From Merluccius polli (Eukaryota; Chordata; Actinopteri; Gadiformes; Merlucciidae): 64,000 bases of DNA. The translations under genes and the position numbers were made by a program. Positions 36,250 through 50,945 of this stretch are shown here, in pieces; position 1 is the stretch's first letter; every line of letters begins with the position of its first letter. The stretch covers positions 62,001-126,000 of the forward strand of contig JAOPHQ010002851.1 in the NCBI GenBank assembly GCA_030340625.1. Direction: 5' to 3'. A model generated the notes under the pieces. The model did not search any database. It worked only from the letters and a program-made list of their open reading frames with translations, and had not been told where the DNA came from.

Positions 36250-36384
36250 ATTTAAAACAGGCGCAGACGCGGTCGGCTATAATTCGGGGTCCTGTTTGCA
36301 GTGCCTAGGTCAGGAAGGGTGTCTCCTTCACGTCGCCCTACAGCAGCACTCCTCGGTGTTCACTTCACTATCAACTGACAGCTA

Positions 36385-36417
<33 letters not shown>

Positions 36418-36437
36418 ACTAAACCCCCTGCGAATTG
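36250..36437 (+). promoter_or_regulatory. vdac2: VDAC2 promoter-proximal region and 5' non-coding exon
   Basis: GC-richer sequence with a clear donor (CGAATTG/gtaagttc at 36438), followed by the acceptor AAG at 36609-36611 just before the start codon. It contains a (CTA)n run at 36385-36416. The exact transcription start is not visible. Confidence 0.5.
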
Positions 36438-36616
36438 GTAAGTTCTTGATTTTAAAATGCAAGCCTGCATCGCACACATGCGGAATGAATGATCAATCCG
36501 CTCGTATTGGTTAGCAAGATGGCATTGTTGGCTACCTGCTTAGCTAGTGGGAGGACACCAGCACGACTCTGGTCAACGTTTTAAATCTTTTTTAATTTTG
36601 TTTTTTTTAAGGAATA

Positions 36617-40965
<4,349 letters not shown>

Positions 40966-41960
40966 GACCCCTTGACTGTGTGTGCGTGTGCGTGTGTGTA
41001 TGTGTGTTTCCTACCCTTTGAACAAATGCTCTTTCAAAGGGAGGGAATCCCAGTACGGTGAATCCCAGTTCTAGAGCACTGTTGGTCAAATTTGCACCTC
41101 CCTTTGGTTCCATTATCATGTGTCCCTTTTAGCCAATGTTGTTTAAAATGCAACGTGCAGGTTGGATGTAGCAAATCAAGTTTGAAATTGTTGGAATTAC
41201 AGCTAATGCAAAGTTCACGCGCGGACAGAACACCAACTTGAACGTGACGTAACTAAAGGTATGCTAAACATGGAGCTAGCGTGTATGGCAAGTAGAATGG
41301 CAATGTCGAGCCTTGAAAAACCCTTCTATTCAGGAAGGATAGGCCGTGGCCTTATAATATTTTACCTCTAAGGCACCGCAAACTATTGAGGTATCTAAGT
41401 CTGCCACAGAAAGATTTAATGAATGTTTCATCGATTCTACTTGTCCTTCACTTTAGCTCAAGTGTTTGCTTTACCTTTAGTGACGTCATGTTATTTTTTT
41501 GGTTTGTGTGTGCACGTTGCGTTGCAAAAATGAGTCCAGCTGTAATGCAATATCTAAAACTGAAAAAGTTTTAAAATGGATTTGCTACATACCTTTCCCA
41601 CATTAATGAACCAGGGATGCTGCTTAACTCAGTGAGTTCCATTAAATTATCATTCATGGGTGGAAGTCATTAACTTTAGTTTTGACAATCCAAAGACATT
41701 TTTTTGTGTAACATTGTAGAAATGTAAACCTGTTATTTTGCACAGTAGCAAGTACCTTTTTGTGTGAAGCCCCTGTTCCCACACTTTGTTAATTATGTCC
41801 TCGAACGATACTGGCTGACCATACGACTTTAAAGAGTTTAATCTCTACCGCTACTTTGTTTTACTTTTCAGACCTATTTTTGTCTTCAATTCTGAATTCT
41901 AATTTATTTAAAAACAATGCACCCTGAACAATAATGCCAAAAATATAGAATAAATAAATA
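40966..41960 (+). other. vdac2: VDAC2 3' UTR
   Basis: AT-rich sequence with AATAAA at 41949-41954 as the likely cleavage signal. No other gene seen between here and 42330. Confidence 0.6.
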
Positions 41961-42335
41961 TCGGGTTGAAGCCACTTTCTGTGTAGTTGTCTGCTTAACA
42001 CCATTGAGGAATGAAGTCATTCGTTCATGACGACCTCTGCAACAAAAATGATGGCTTCGTCTTTTTTGTGTTGGTAATATTTCAGGCGAAAGATATAGGA
42101 TATGGTATTTGGTGGTTTAATTGTGTTAATCATCAGAATGCCTGAAGACTAATTATTTCCTTCTGGATAGATGGAAGATAGTTTCTATCACATATCATTC
42201 ATTTTCTTAGGCCTTACATGCAACGCTATCATGTTTGCCATATGGTCATGTTATGGCAGGGGTGGATCATGTACCTCTTCATCCATTGGCTCAGCAGTTT
42301 GTATGTTCTGATCATTTTAGTTAGTTTAGCATTTG

Positions 42336-42544
42336 AATTACCTCAAATAATAATCAGATGAAAATAAGCAACATTCTGTGTAAAGTTGTGGGTGGATCAA
42401 CTAAAAGAAAATACAAAATCTGTAATTAAGAAAAACTTGTTTTACCTCCAAAACATCTAGTGATTGGAAAGGCTGTCAGTTGATCCACCCACAACCTTAC
42501 CCAGAATGTTGCTTATTTCCATCCAATTATTATTTGAAGTAATT
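42336..42544. mobile_element. MITE-like element with ~67-bp inverted arms
   Basis: Left arm 42336-42402 (AATTACCTCAAATAATAATC ... GTGGGTGGATCAAC) and right arm 42478-42544 (AGTTGATCCACCCACAAC ... TATTATTTGAAGTAATT) are imperfect inverted copies. Non-coding centre. Confidence 0.85.
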
Positions 42545-42626
42545 AAAACTACAAATGCATTTGTGAATCCAGAAGAGGATCATCAACAATAGCTAATACT
42601 ATACGATCACATTAATCAGTTGACCA

Positions 42627-43120
42627 GGGGGGTATACTACGAAGCTCGCTGAACATACCCAGGCTTTCTTTGGATAACCTGGATCGACAAATACGAAATT
42701 CGAGATCAGAGTTAAACGGTTCCACGAAGCTCACTTACGAGTCACTTTGTCAAGCCAGGTTTTCCGCTTTAGTTTAAATGCGCGTTCCCATAAAAAGGGC
42801 GTAACCCAACGATATCCACCTTGACGAAATGGATCCGACGGAGCAAACACGGGCTGTGTATGTCACTCAGGAGGAGCAAGTAGTGATTATGAACTCATAC
42901 CAGGAGTTTAAAAAGCAAATAACGCCAAGGGGCGATACAGTTGCCCATAATAAGGCAAGGGAGGCGTGCTGGCAAAAAAATAGCAGATTCTGTGAATGCG
43001 TGAAAAGATTTTGCATAGCCTAATTGTCTAAAAATAACTATGCCAAATGCAGAATTGTTCGCCATTAATCCCAATAGAGTGCATATGATTGCAAAATGCA
43101 AAAGCAACCTCCAACTTGCT
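42627..43120 (+). mobile_element. PIF/Harbinger-like element, 5' remnant
   Basis: Begins GGGGGGTATACTACGAAGCT, similar to the terminal sequences of fish Harbinger elements, followed by subterminal GAAGCTC and GGTTTTCC motifs and then the Myb-like reading frame at 42829. A matching right end is not visible. Confidence 0.5.
42829..43023 (+). pseudogene. Harbinger-type Myb/SANT-like protein, N-terminal relic
   Basis: ATG-initiated frame MDPTEQTRAVYVTQEEQ then YQEFKKQITPRGDTVA and NKAREACWQK, the arrangement of the Myb/SANT-like (NAIF1-like) DNA-binding protein encoded by Harbinger elements beside the transposase. After CWQK a run of seven A shifts the frame; with six A it would continue with the family's IAD-type helix residues. 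So it is a broken copy, or carries a homopolymer error. Confidence 0.6.
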
Positions 43121-43184
43121 TTATTGTGTAATTTAGGGAATTCCTTTCAAATACATCCTATATGTAAGAAACGTATTGCATGTG

Positions 43185-43265
43185 CTGGAAGGTAGCGACG
43201 GCGGTGTGGTGGATTAGTATGTGAGCTGAACGCCAGCGACCGGGGTTCATATGTTGCCTGTCCAT
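43185..43265 (+). mobile_element. degenerate tRNA-derived SINE head
   Basis: TGGTGGATTAGTATGTGAGC resembles an A-box region and CCGGGGTTCATATGTTGCC a weak B-box. A similar head lies in reverse at 43965-44030. Weak match. Confidence 0.3.
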
Positions 43266-43964
43266 CATCATGCCTTTTACCCCCATCTAGATTACCAAAC
43301 TGGATAATTCCATAACATTAATTAATAAGTATTCCATACATGGGCGTCACCATAATATAATTGGTGGGGGCCACGTCTCCCCCACCCTTGAAAAAAAGTC
43401 GTTTGGACCCCCCCACATTTGCCATCAAAAATATTAGTCTACTAGTCCATCGTTCTTTCCATTGCTTCACAATCAAATCCGTTCCACTTCATCAGTAGGG
43501 GGAATACCCATATACATAGAAATCCACTCCGCGTTTTCCTGTTTTTTTAACACACAAAGCAGCATCATGCACCTTGTAACCATGTTACCTCATTCTTTTC
43601 TAATTTACTCTCACATTTTTTAAATCCTCATATTTTGCTCTCATTAAGAGAATAAAGTGTCAAAAAAGTTGTCAGTCCTCTGGTGTATTACACCAGACGT
43701 AATAGTAGTCAGTAATTGCAGACCATGCCAGCTCCTAGGAAAATCAATGAAAGAGGAAGATCATTTTAAATTAAAAAAAATTGTAAAATGCACCAGAATG
43801 CAGGAAAATGCATCTACTTCTTTCAAATTTTTCTGGGGGAGGACACCCAGACCCCCCGTCAAAATATGTCCCCCCTACTCTCAAAAAGCTGATGACGTGC
43901 TTGATTCCATATGACATAAGAAATATAACTTATTAAACTACACATAAATGTACTTCACTTGGGA

Positions 43965-44030
43965 AAGGAACCCAGCACGCAGAATCTCAAGACTGACGCG
44001 CTACCGCCACTCATTCACACAAACAGGTGT
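43965..44030 (-). mobile_element. degenerate tRNA-derived SINE head, reverse
   Basis: On the minus strand GAGTGGCGGTAGCGCGTCAG and CTGGGTTCCTTTCCC resemble tRNA A and B boxes. Weak evidence. Confidence 0.3.
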
Positions 44031-44149
44031 TTTTTACCTGCAAGTTGAAATCCTTCCTTGACAGTTTGTGTTGGCAAAAAGTTGGGAAACACAACAAACA
44101 TATTTAGCAGTGTATTTAGGGCAGCTACAACCTTGCGTATCGCAAGCAG

Positions 44150-44330
44150 TGTTGTGCTAGTTACTGAAAAATAGTAACTAGTTACAGTTACTAGTTACTT
44201 TGTAAAAAAGTAACTCAGTTAGTAACTCAGTTACTTAAACCAAAAAGTAATGCGTTACTGAGAAAGTAACTTTTTAGTTACTGTAAAACGTTCTTCCAAT
44301 GCTCTCATTAAATAAAGGTTGATTGATTGA
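44150..44330. mobile_element. hAT-like non-autonomous repeat
   Basis: GCAGTGTTGTGCTAGTTACT followed by many AGTAACT/AGTTACT repeats up to CTTTTTAGTTACTG. This is a familiar fish non-autonomous DNA element pattern. Confidence 0.5.
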
Positions 44331-44692
44331 GTTCCCCTCTCACCGTCATTTCAGTTCTGTACTGATGCTGCATAATACGAACTGTTGATTAAAACAACCG
44401 TTTCAATTCATTTGCATCCACATCACTGAATCTAATCATCCAAGCAATATGATCCGTTGTGCACCAACACAAACCTTAACACAAACACCAAAGTATTGCA
44501 TGAGTACACTTAAACATAATACACTATCCACACTCAATAGGTGCGCAGATGTTCAGATGTTAGTGCTGTTCCAAACATAGACATATATACGTAGACGCCT
44601 CATGACGTGCTGGAAGGTAACCCAGCGTCGCCGCCATATTGGTTGGGTCTCCTCACTCTAGTCTAGCATAGGAGTCAACGGGAGAACAAGCT

Positions 44693-44759
44693 ATGCCAGT
44701 ATGTTGTGCAGCTTACGGCGCAGTATTGACACCAGATCGCGTGGGATTACCTTTCACAA
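44693..44759 (+). pseudogene. THAP-like first exon relic
   Basis: ATG at 44693 opens MPVCCAAYGAV followed by VGLPFHK and then a donor GTAAGA. The M-x-x-x-C-x-A-Y-G ... FHK spacing is that of the THAP C2CH zinc finger start. The second zinc ligand (Cys after AYG) is Ala here, so the finger would not fold. Identification rests on about 22 residues. Confidence 0.4.
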
Positions 44760-45021
44760 GTAAGATTGAACAATAATTATTCTTTTTTTAAATTAATTCA
44801 TCCTGCATCATAACTAAATCTCTGCCGTTTGTAACAAACCAAACCGTGTGAAAATCCGGTAAAAATTCGGGGAGTTATGCTTATTATTGTAGTTGGGGAT
44901 ACACCTTCCTCCGAAATAAATGCACTGGGGGCGCACTGGGGACCCATCCAAGATGGCGGCCGCGCTGATACGTCAGCTCCAACAGGCAGCGTCAGTCTAT
45001 GAGGCGTCTCCGTATATTACT

Positions 45022-45567
45022 GCTGCGTTCCATTTGTCTCGTAAACTCGTCGCCCGAGTTGTACTGACGCGAGAACGTGACGTCACTTCCTGGGGTCGTA
45101 CTACTAGCGTTCCATTTGTCTTTGGACATTACGAGTCGGAAAGAACATGGACGCCACCAGTGTAGCAGCTGCAATGTGATATGTTTTTAGCCACATTAGC
45201 CTATTTAGCAAACTAGTTCGAAAACAAAGCTTTACATTGTATTGCACGCACAGCAAAACAGTGCAATGCATAAATTGGTGACCGGACTAAAGCAGCAATG
45301 TAAACAAGTGTGTAAGAGCATTTAAAATCAACATTAAAACGACCAACGTAGTACAAATACAAAGAAAATACATCTCAACTTAATGAACTTCGTTTTCCAA
45401 GTCGTATGTTCCGCTGTGTTCAACTCGGTGTACTCTGAAGGACCCCGAGTTGGACGGCGTATGTTACGACCAAAAGGGGGCGTGTCTCGGTAAATGTCGC
45501 GAGATAGCTGCGAGATTTACCACTTTCCAACTCGGGCGACGAGTTTACGAGACAAATGGAACGCAGC
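45022..45567. mobile_element. MITE with perfect 39-bp terminal inverted repeats
   Basis: GCTGCGTTCCATTTGTCTCG... (45022-45060) is exactly the reverse complement of 45529-45567. 546 bp, no coding capacity. It is inserted in the right terminus of the THAP-like element. Confidence 0.92.
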
Positions 45568-46470
45568 GTATGTCTATGGTTCCAAATGCAGTACTCTGTG
45601 GTGCACTTAACGGAAATGACTATAAGCTGCGCGGCCGCGTCACCCGCCAAACACATTAGACATTTTCTGAGCGCGGCTCCGCCTCTTCCGCTACGTAGCT
45701 AAGATGGCTGCCGTAGAGTACGAAAAGCATACGAAAAGTGTACACCGTTGCACACTCAGCGTTTTGAGGGCACATACGGGGCCTTTCAGGTACACTTCTT
45801 TTCGCCGCGATCATAACCATATAACACCCTACGTTCTCAAACTAGGTATACGTACGGGAAGTACGAGAATCGGAACAGGGCCATCTTTTATCTCCTCTGG
45901 ATCACGAACTGTAAAGTGACTTCCTGTTCCTGTCGTTTTAACATCAGATGGGTTTTATTTAGTCGGTGTATGTTAACTGGACTAGCTGTGTCTCGGCGCA
46001 TCTCTCTCTCTCTGCGGAGAAAGGCATGGTGTCTAGTTCGTGATCCGGTCTACAGCCCGCCTACTCCGAAACTGCATCCGGTTCACTGTTGCAAACTCTT
46101 TTCCAATGAAAGTAGCTAGCACTAGCTCCAAAAGTTGCTGAAAGTCGCCAGATGACGTCATACGCTCATTTGCATATTGGTGACGTCATTGGGCATCAAT
46201 TTGCATAAAGCTTGTGGTTGTGTCTTGTGCAGCAAAGCAGAGATCCAAGAGATCAAATAACAGGTAGATAGAGAAATCTTTAGCCAAATAATCGTAAACT
46301 CACTACAGGAACGTATATTATATTATTATATTTGTGAACTGCATGCATGGGAATGAATTACAATAGAAATATATTTGTCTCACTTTTTCCCTGATGGTCT
46401 GAATAAGTTGCTAAATGTGTCGCTAGTCGCTTTTTATAAATAAAGTTGCTACGAGCGTCTGAAAAGTCAT
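45568..46470. other. repeat-derived spacer without recognised gene
   Basis: Contains AGATGGCTGCCGTAGAG and a CTCTCTCTCTCTGCGGAG patch but no frame I recognise. AT-rich near 46300. Confidence 0.45.
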
Positions 46471-46633
46471 TGGGGCAATTGCTCTGTCAGTTAGCATTGC
46501 ATTAGCTGTGCTGCGGTTTAAAACCGTACTCCGTAAACCGGAGGTTTTGGAGTTCAACACGCAGCTGCGCACGAAGTTAAACCTGATTGCTGTGTACTGA
46601 CCGACACAGGTTCAGCTGATTCCTAGTTAAACT

Positions 46634-46847
46634 CTAGCCTGGCTCCGCCCACCTACGTACTTCCGCTCAAATTTCATTTCACTTCAGTACTACGTCTGGC
46701 GATGCTACTATGTTAGAACGATTTCTTTTCCCCAAAATCTGCGGTCCAATCAGCGAACAGGAGGCGCGGCCTGAGAACAGTGACGTAGAGGTTGTGCGCT
46801 AATTTCAGTTATTGAGCGTAAGTACGGAGGCGGGCGGAACCAGGCTA
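46634..46847. mobile_element. nested MITE in the Harbinger-type element
   Basis: TAGCCTGGCTCCGCCCACCT at the left and AGGCGGGCGGAACCAGGCTA at the right form imperfect inverted termini of about 27 bp. It is absent from the corresponding place in the reversed copy at 50946-52190, so it inserted after the two copies diverged. Confidence 0.8.
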
Positions 46848-47384
46848 ATGCTAATGCTCACTGCATCTGCCGCTTGTATACTGCGCGCAACGTGGTTTCT
46901 GGCGCATGAAATACGTCACGACCAAACGTTAGCGATTGGTTAAGGCAGATCCAGAGTGGCACTGGGCAGAGCCAATAGGTTTTAAACTTCAACAGCACCC
47001 GCCTTCAAGTGAGAAATCGTTTGTCTCTACAGCATTGCTAGACCTTTAGTATGAATGAAATGAGTACCAAGGTCTAGTTAGGACTAGGCTAGTTAAACTC
47101 GGGTTAAACCACAAGTACTCTGATTTCTCGTTATACTCCAGCAGATGCAGCAAATAATGTTGAAATATATTATGAAATAGTCTTGGCTACTTTTTGTGGA
47201 AATCTGAGTCTGGAATCTGAATCTGCCCTCACCTACGTCAATCAATCAATCAATCAATTACTTGTCATTGTTTTCTCTTGGTGTGCATGCAAACGTGATT
47301 AATTAATTGAAGACGAATTAATATGCGAATAATTAGGGTAATTCCACGCCTATAAATTCTCGGAGAAGGAGAGGGTGGTTAGGA

Positions 47385-47705
47385 TGAACATGTCTCGGAT
47401 AGAGAACTATAACGAGAGCAGAAGTTATATTTATTGTATTGCATTCGAGGTGTTGTGGACACGGTGGAAGACGCGAGGAAAGACACTACCACCACGCTCC
47501 GAAGAAAGGCTGTTTGGGATGATCTCTCAAAATCATTTAACAATAGATTTCCCAGCAGAAGACCGAGCAGCCTGGCACATTTAAAGAATTGATGGAAGCG
47601 CTTAAAAGAAGCGCGTAAAGCTGTTGCTGAGCGGACGCACGACCAAGACCTGGGCCCCGTGAGCCGTGAAATATCACTGCTCATTCCAAATCTGCTATGT
47701 CAAAT
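47385..47705 (+). pseudogene. Myb/SANT-like protein relic of the Harbinger-type element
   Basis: Reads MSRIENYNE at the start; frames further on give ERTHDQDLGPVSREISLLIP. Several frame breaks separate the parts. The same gene is present in reverse at 51340-51660 with different lesions, so the ancestral frame can be inferred as a Myb/SANT-type DNA-binding protein (LKNSWKRLKVEARKA in the other copy). Confidence 0.55.
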
Positions 47706-48389
47706 AGAGGGTGTACACGACAGTGATAGTGTTCATCAGGTACACCAATCACCATTTTTTCACCAATTTTCTGTCAATAGCCTATAGAGCGAAATAAATA
47801 AATGAAAAGTAGAAATGAAAAAAGTAGATGGACAAAACACTGTGTTTGTCTTTGCGGAACCACATAGCCATTTTTTCTTTTCGTACCATGCTCGTGAAAA
47901 CGTTCTGTTATAGGTTCTCCCTCTGTCCTTCGTTTGTTGGACAATGTTAATGTCCGGTCTTTCTGGCCCAAGTTGCTTGATTGCTAGCTTCTCTTCCAAT
48001 TTCAACCTTTCAAAGGTTTAAAAAAAAAAAAAGAAACTCAACGCTGTTCATTGGCAATGCACCACCACTCGCCATGTCTGCATCTCATTATACAGTAACG
48101 AAGTGTATTGGCGGAGTAATTCTAGTTGACCATGGGGCGGATAAGTTGACGACCATATAGGACTCTATTAGCGCGGGTTGAAATCCCTATTGCAGCCTGC
48201 AGGGTTACGTGATGAACATAGGCTACGGAGGAGCGCGACCGTTGAGTTGAACCGCCCCAACATTGAAAGATTACGCTCAAGTAGAATTGCCACCATCCAA
48301 AACTTGATGTCAACGTACCAAAAATAGTGTAAAGGTCTACAGAAACTATAGATAGTTAATGTGATGCAAATATTATTAGAAATAGATTC

Positions 48390-49722
48390 ATGGAGCTGGA
48401 GCAAGGATTTTTGGAGGAACTATTTTTTTGGGAGCCTGCTCTTGCAAGTAGGTGGTTCGTCGCCCCACCTGCCCACATGAGCCGCACGCGACTGCCTTTA
48501 AATGGTCATTGTGCTAGTGGTAGTCTCTCAGTCATGGATGCTCTAAACGACAATGTGATGGTGGTGCGCAGAGTGCAAGCAGCACGCATTATAAGCAGAA
48601 GATACAGGCTACTTCGTGACCCTTTTCGAAGATACAACGCTGAACAATTCCGATGTCGGTACCGTCTGTCCAAAAGAGCGGTGAGGCGCCTTATTGCCTT
48701 GTTGGCAGATCAACTTGGGTCCAGAGGTAGAGGGAACATGCCTGTGCCAGTAGCGCACATGAAAGTTCTCCTGGCTTTACGGTACTTTGCCACGGGGACG
48801 TTTCTCCGCTGCTGTGGTGACATGATTAATGTCCACGAGAGCACAGTTTGCCGTGTGGTGCATAGGGTGGCCCGTGCCATCGCCGCCCTTTACCCAAACT
48901 ATATAGCCATGGCAAATGAGGATGAGCAGAGAGACATCTCCACGGCGTTTTACGTTCATGCCGGTATTCCTGGGGTGATTGCAATAGTGGACTGCACCCA
49001 CATCGTTATCCATGGCGCCGTGCGCAATCCATCACGTGGGTAAGGAAACATCCCCTGATATTTGGTCTGCTTAATTAAAACATAACATATACAGCCAAAA
49101 TGCATTTTTGCGGTGTACATTGGTTATTATGACAACTGGCTTTAATGCATGTGAAATGCATATTGATGTGTCAGATGTAGACGTTTTGCAGTAAGCGCAC
49201 CCTTTCTGATATTGCAGATACAGCTCGATAAACACACAAATGGTTTGCGATAACAACATGCGCATTCGCAATGTTGTAGCGAGATGGCCCGGCAGTGTGC
49301 ATGATTCACGCATTTTCAGCAGCAGCCACCTTAAGGCTCAATTTGAAGAGGGGGTTTACGGTGGAGTCCTTCTTGGAGATCGGGGCTATCCTCTGCGGCG
49401 GTACCTCATCACACCCGTTCGGAGGCCAGCGACCCATGCAGAGGCCCAGTTCAATGAAAGCCACAAAAAGACTCGTTGCTGCATTGAGAGAACATTTGGC
49501 GTGCTGAAGAGTCGTTTTTCTTGCCTGTCCTTTGGCCTACGGGCCACACCACTAAGGGCAAGCAACATAATAGTCGCCTGTGCAGTCCTCCACAACTTGG
49601 CAATCGACTGGGATGAGTATGGAGTTAAATTTGTGCCAAAATGTTCAAACAATACTTTTTCAAATTCAAACAAAAATCAATTAATCAAAATATCAAATAC
49701 AAAATCGAAACAAAAAAAATAA
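48390..49722 (+). CDS. PIF/Harbinger-type (HARBI1-like) transposase, apparently intact
   Basis: DDE transposase/nuclease of the Harbinger superfamily. Exon 1 48390-49039, intron with GTAAGG donor and TTGCAG acceptor, exon 2 49218-49722: 384 residues, close to the family size. The ATG at 48390 opens MELEQGFLEELFFWEPA. An N-terminal HTH-like region (YRLSKRAVRRLIALL, RYFATGTFLRCCGDM, VHESTVCRVVHRVARAI) precedes the catalytic core. DDE candidates: Asp in IVDCTHI, Asp in PGSVHDSRIF, Glu in CIERTFGVLKSRF. RGYSSINTQMVCD spans the splice junction. No internal stop or frameshift, unlike its neighbours, so activity is possible. The segment between CTHI and RGY is a few residues shorter than in typical relatives. 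Confidence 0.85.
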
Positions 49723-49825
49723 AGTGAAAGAAAAAAATCAAAACTTGCAAACAAATTATTTGTGTAGTTGCAAAATAAATCTGTCTTTAACTGTTTGATT
49801 AAGATGTATTTTGGTTTACAATAAT

Positions 49826-50310
49826 AATAATAATAATTTACAGCGACATTGTTCGATTGTTTGCTGCTGGCTTTTTCAGTTGCGATTCCGGCTCTCGCGT
49901 TTGCGCTGCCTGTCTTTTTGCTTGCAGTTCTGGCACAAACTTCACATGTGGGCGGGTTTCTCTGAGGTGCATTCCTATTGGCTGATGCGTTTTGACTGCC
50001 CCGGAACTTGACACAAACTGCTCTTGTTTACTGTCTGTGGTTGTGGCGGACTCGTCGTGTGCGGTAACATATGGCGGTAACTTCCAACTTGGACAACAAC
50101 GAACTCAAAAAAGTGCAAGTATTGACCGTATTTGTTGTCTTGGCCTTTTGTTGTTTTGTTGTGTCAACGGAAAAGTAAGACTCAGCTCTGCTAGTAGCTA
50201 GGTAAGTTTAGCTTTTACCTCATAAACAGACTACTAGTGGCTTACTTGCTAACGTTAGCCACCTAGCTAACAAACGTATTTTTTACATTATTTATATCTG
50301 CGTCACTCTG
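49826..50310 (+). repeat. left arm of a second inverted repeat, with putative first exon
   Basis: Matches 54650-55056 in reverse, apart from a ~54-bp segment (TTTGTTGTCTTGGCC...) present only here. Contains ATGGCGGTAACTTCCAACTT encoding MAVTSNLDNNELKK. In the other copy this is followed by a good donor (GTAAGTATT), here mutated to GCAAGTATT. Confidence 0.85.
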
Positions 50311-50578
50311 TTAGCCTAACTTGTATGTTGACGAAGTATTAGGACCACACACGAAGGAGAGTATTTTTGCCATGATTATAGATTAAACTCGACACGTCGA
50401 TTTATTAAAAACGTAGAGAATAAAGTTAAAGAATAAAGAACAAATGTCCTTCTTTAGTCTGTTATATTGCAGTGAGGGGTCTAATCCGTTAACACAACAA
50501 TCTGATATTTGAGAACACTGATCTGTTAGTTTTTCTTTTTTGAGGTTCACACTAACACTACATTTTTTATTTAAGAAG

Positions 50579-50747
50579 AACATGGCCAGACTGATGAGGA
50601 GGTTCCACAGCATCTGACTGTCGGGAGGGTGATGCAGTGGATGACTGGATTACATTTCCCGTGGCTCATCTGACTACATTAGATGAATTCAAAAATGTGA
50701 TGAAAATTGCTCTGTCCCATGGGCAATCTTTTGGCAGAGTATTAGAG
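50579..50747 (+). pseudogene. relic exon of a multicopy fish gene/element (possibly G2E3-like)
   Basis: One frame reads GDAVDDWITFPVAHLTTLDE then FKNVMKIALSHGQSFGRVLE and stops at a GT-rich donor-like site. The ITFPVAH...EFK...FGRV pattern recalls a repeated fish gene family annotated as G2/M-phase-specific E3 ligase-like. Assignment is from memory and weak. Confidence 0.3.
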
Positions 50748-50945
50748 GTGTGTGTGTGTGTGTGTTAGACTTGGTTCTGTTAACATTTGATTGAATTAAA
50801 AAAGAGTCTTTACTTTTAAAGTAAATGGGCTTTTGAAAAACATTTCTTTTAATAAAATGTTCTGAATATGCTCACTACATTGTTAGTTTTTTCTGAATGC
50901 TTCAGCGCTAACTGTGATTCTTGTAGCACAACTTCTAAAACTTAA

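Larger units (their letters stand above)
44568..45585 (+). mobile_element. DNA transposon remnant with THAP-like exon, split by a MITE
   Basis: Left terminus GTTCCAAACATAGACATATA then ACGTAGACGCCTCAT. The right terminus appears in reverse as ATGAGGCGTCTCCGTATAT at 44999-45017 and, after the nested MITE, GTATGTCTATGGTTCCAAA at about 45568. The interior holds a THAP-like exon and a GCCGCCATATTGG / CAAGATGGCGGC pair. P-element-like (THAP) origin is inferred. Confidence 0.5.
46471..49800 (+). mobile_element. PIF/Harbinger-type autonomous element, left end to transposase
   Basis: Left terminus TGGGGCAATTGCTCTGTCAG at 46471, matching in reverse the end at 52190 and directly the terminus at 50946. 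Subterminal GGTTTAAAAC and GTTAAAC motifs follow, then a broken Myb-like frame (47385-47705) and an apparently intact two-exon transposase (48390-49722). The right terminus of this copy is not found before the next repeat begins, so it is probably truncated. Confidence 0.7.

Noticed and set aside
44920..45165. Open frame starting MHWGRTGDPSKMAAALI
   Set aside because: It spans the junction between two transposon termini and has no domain content.
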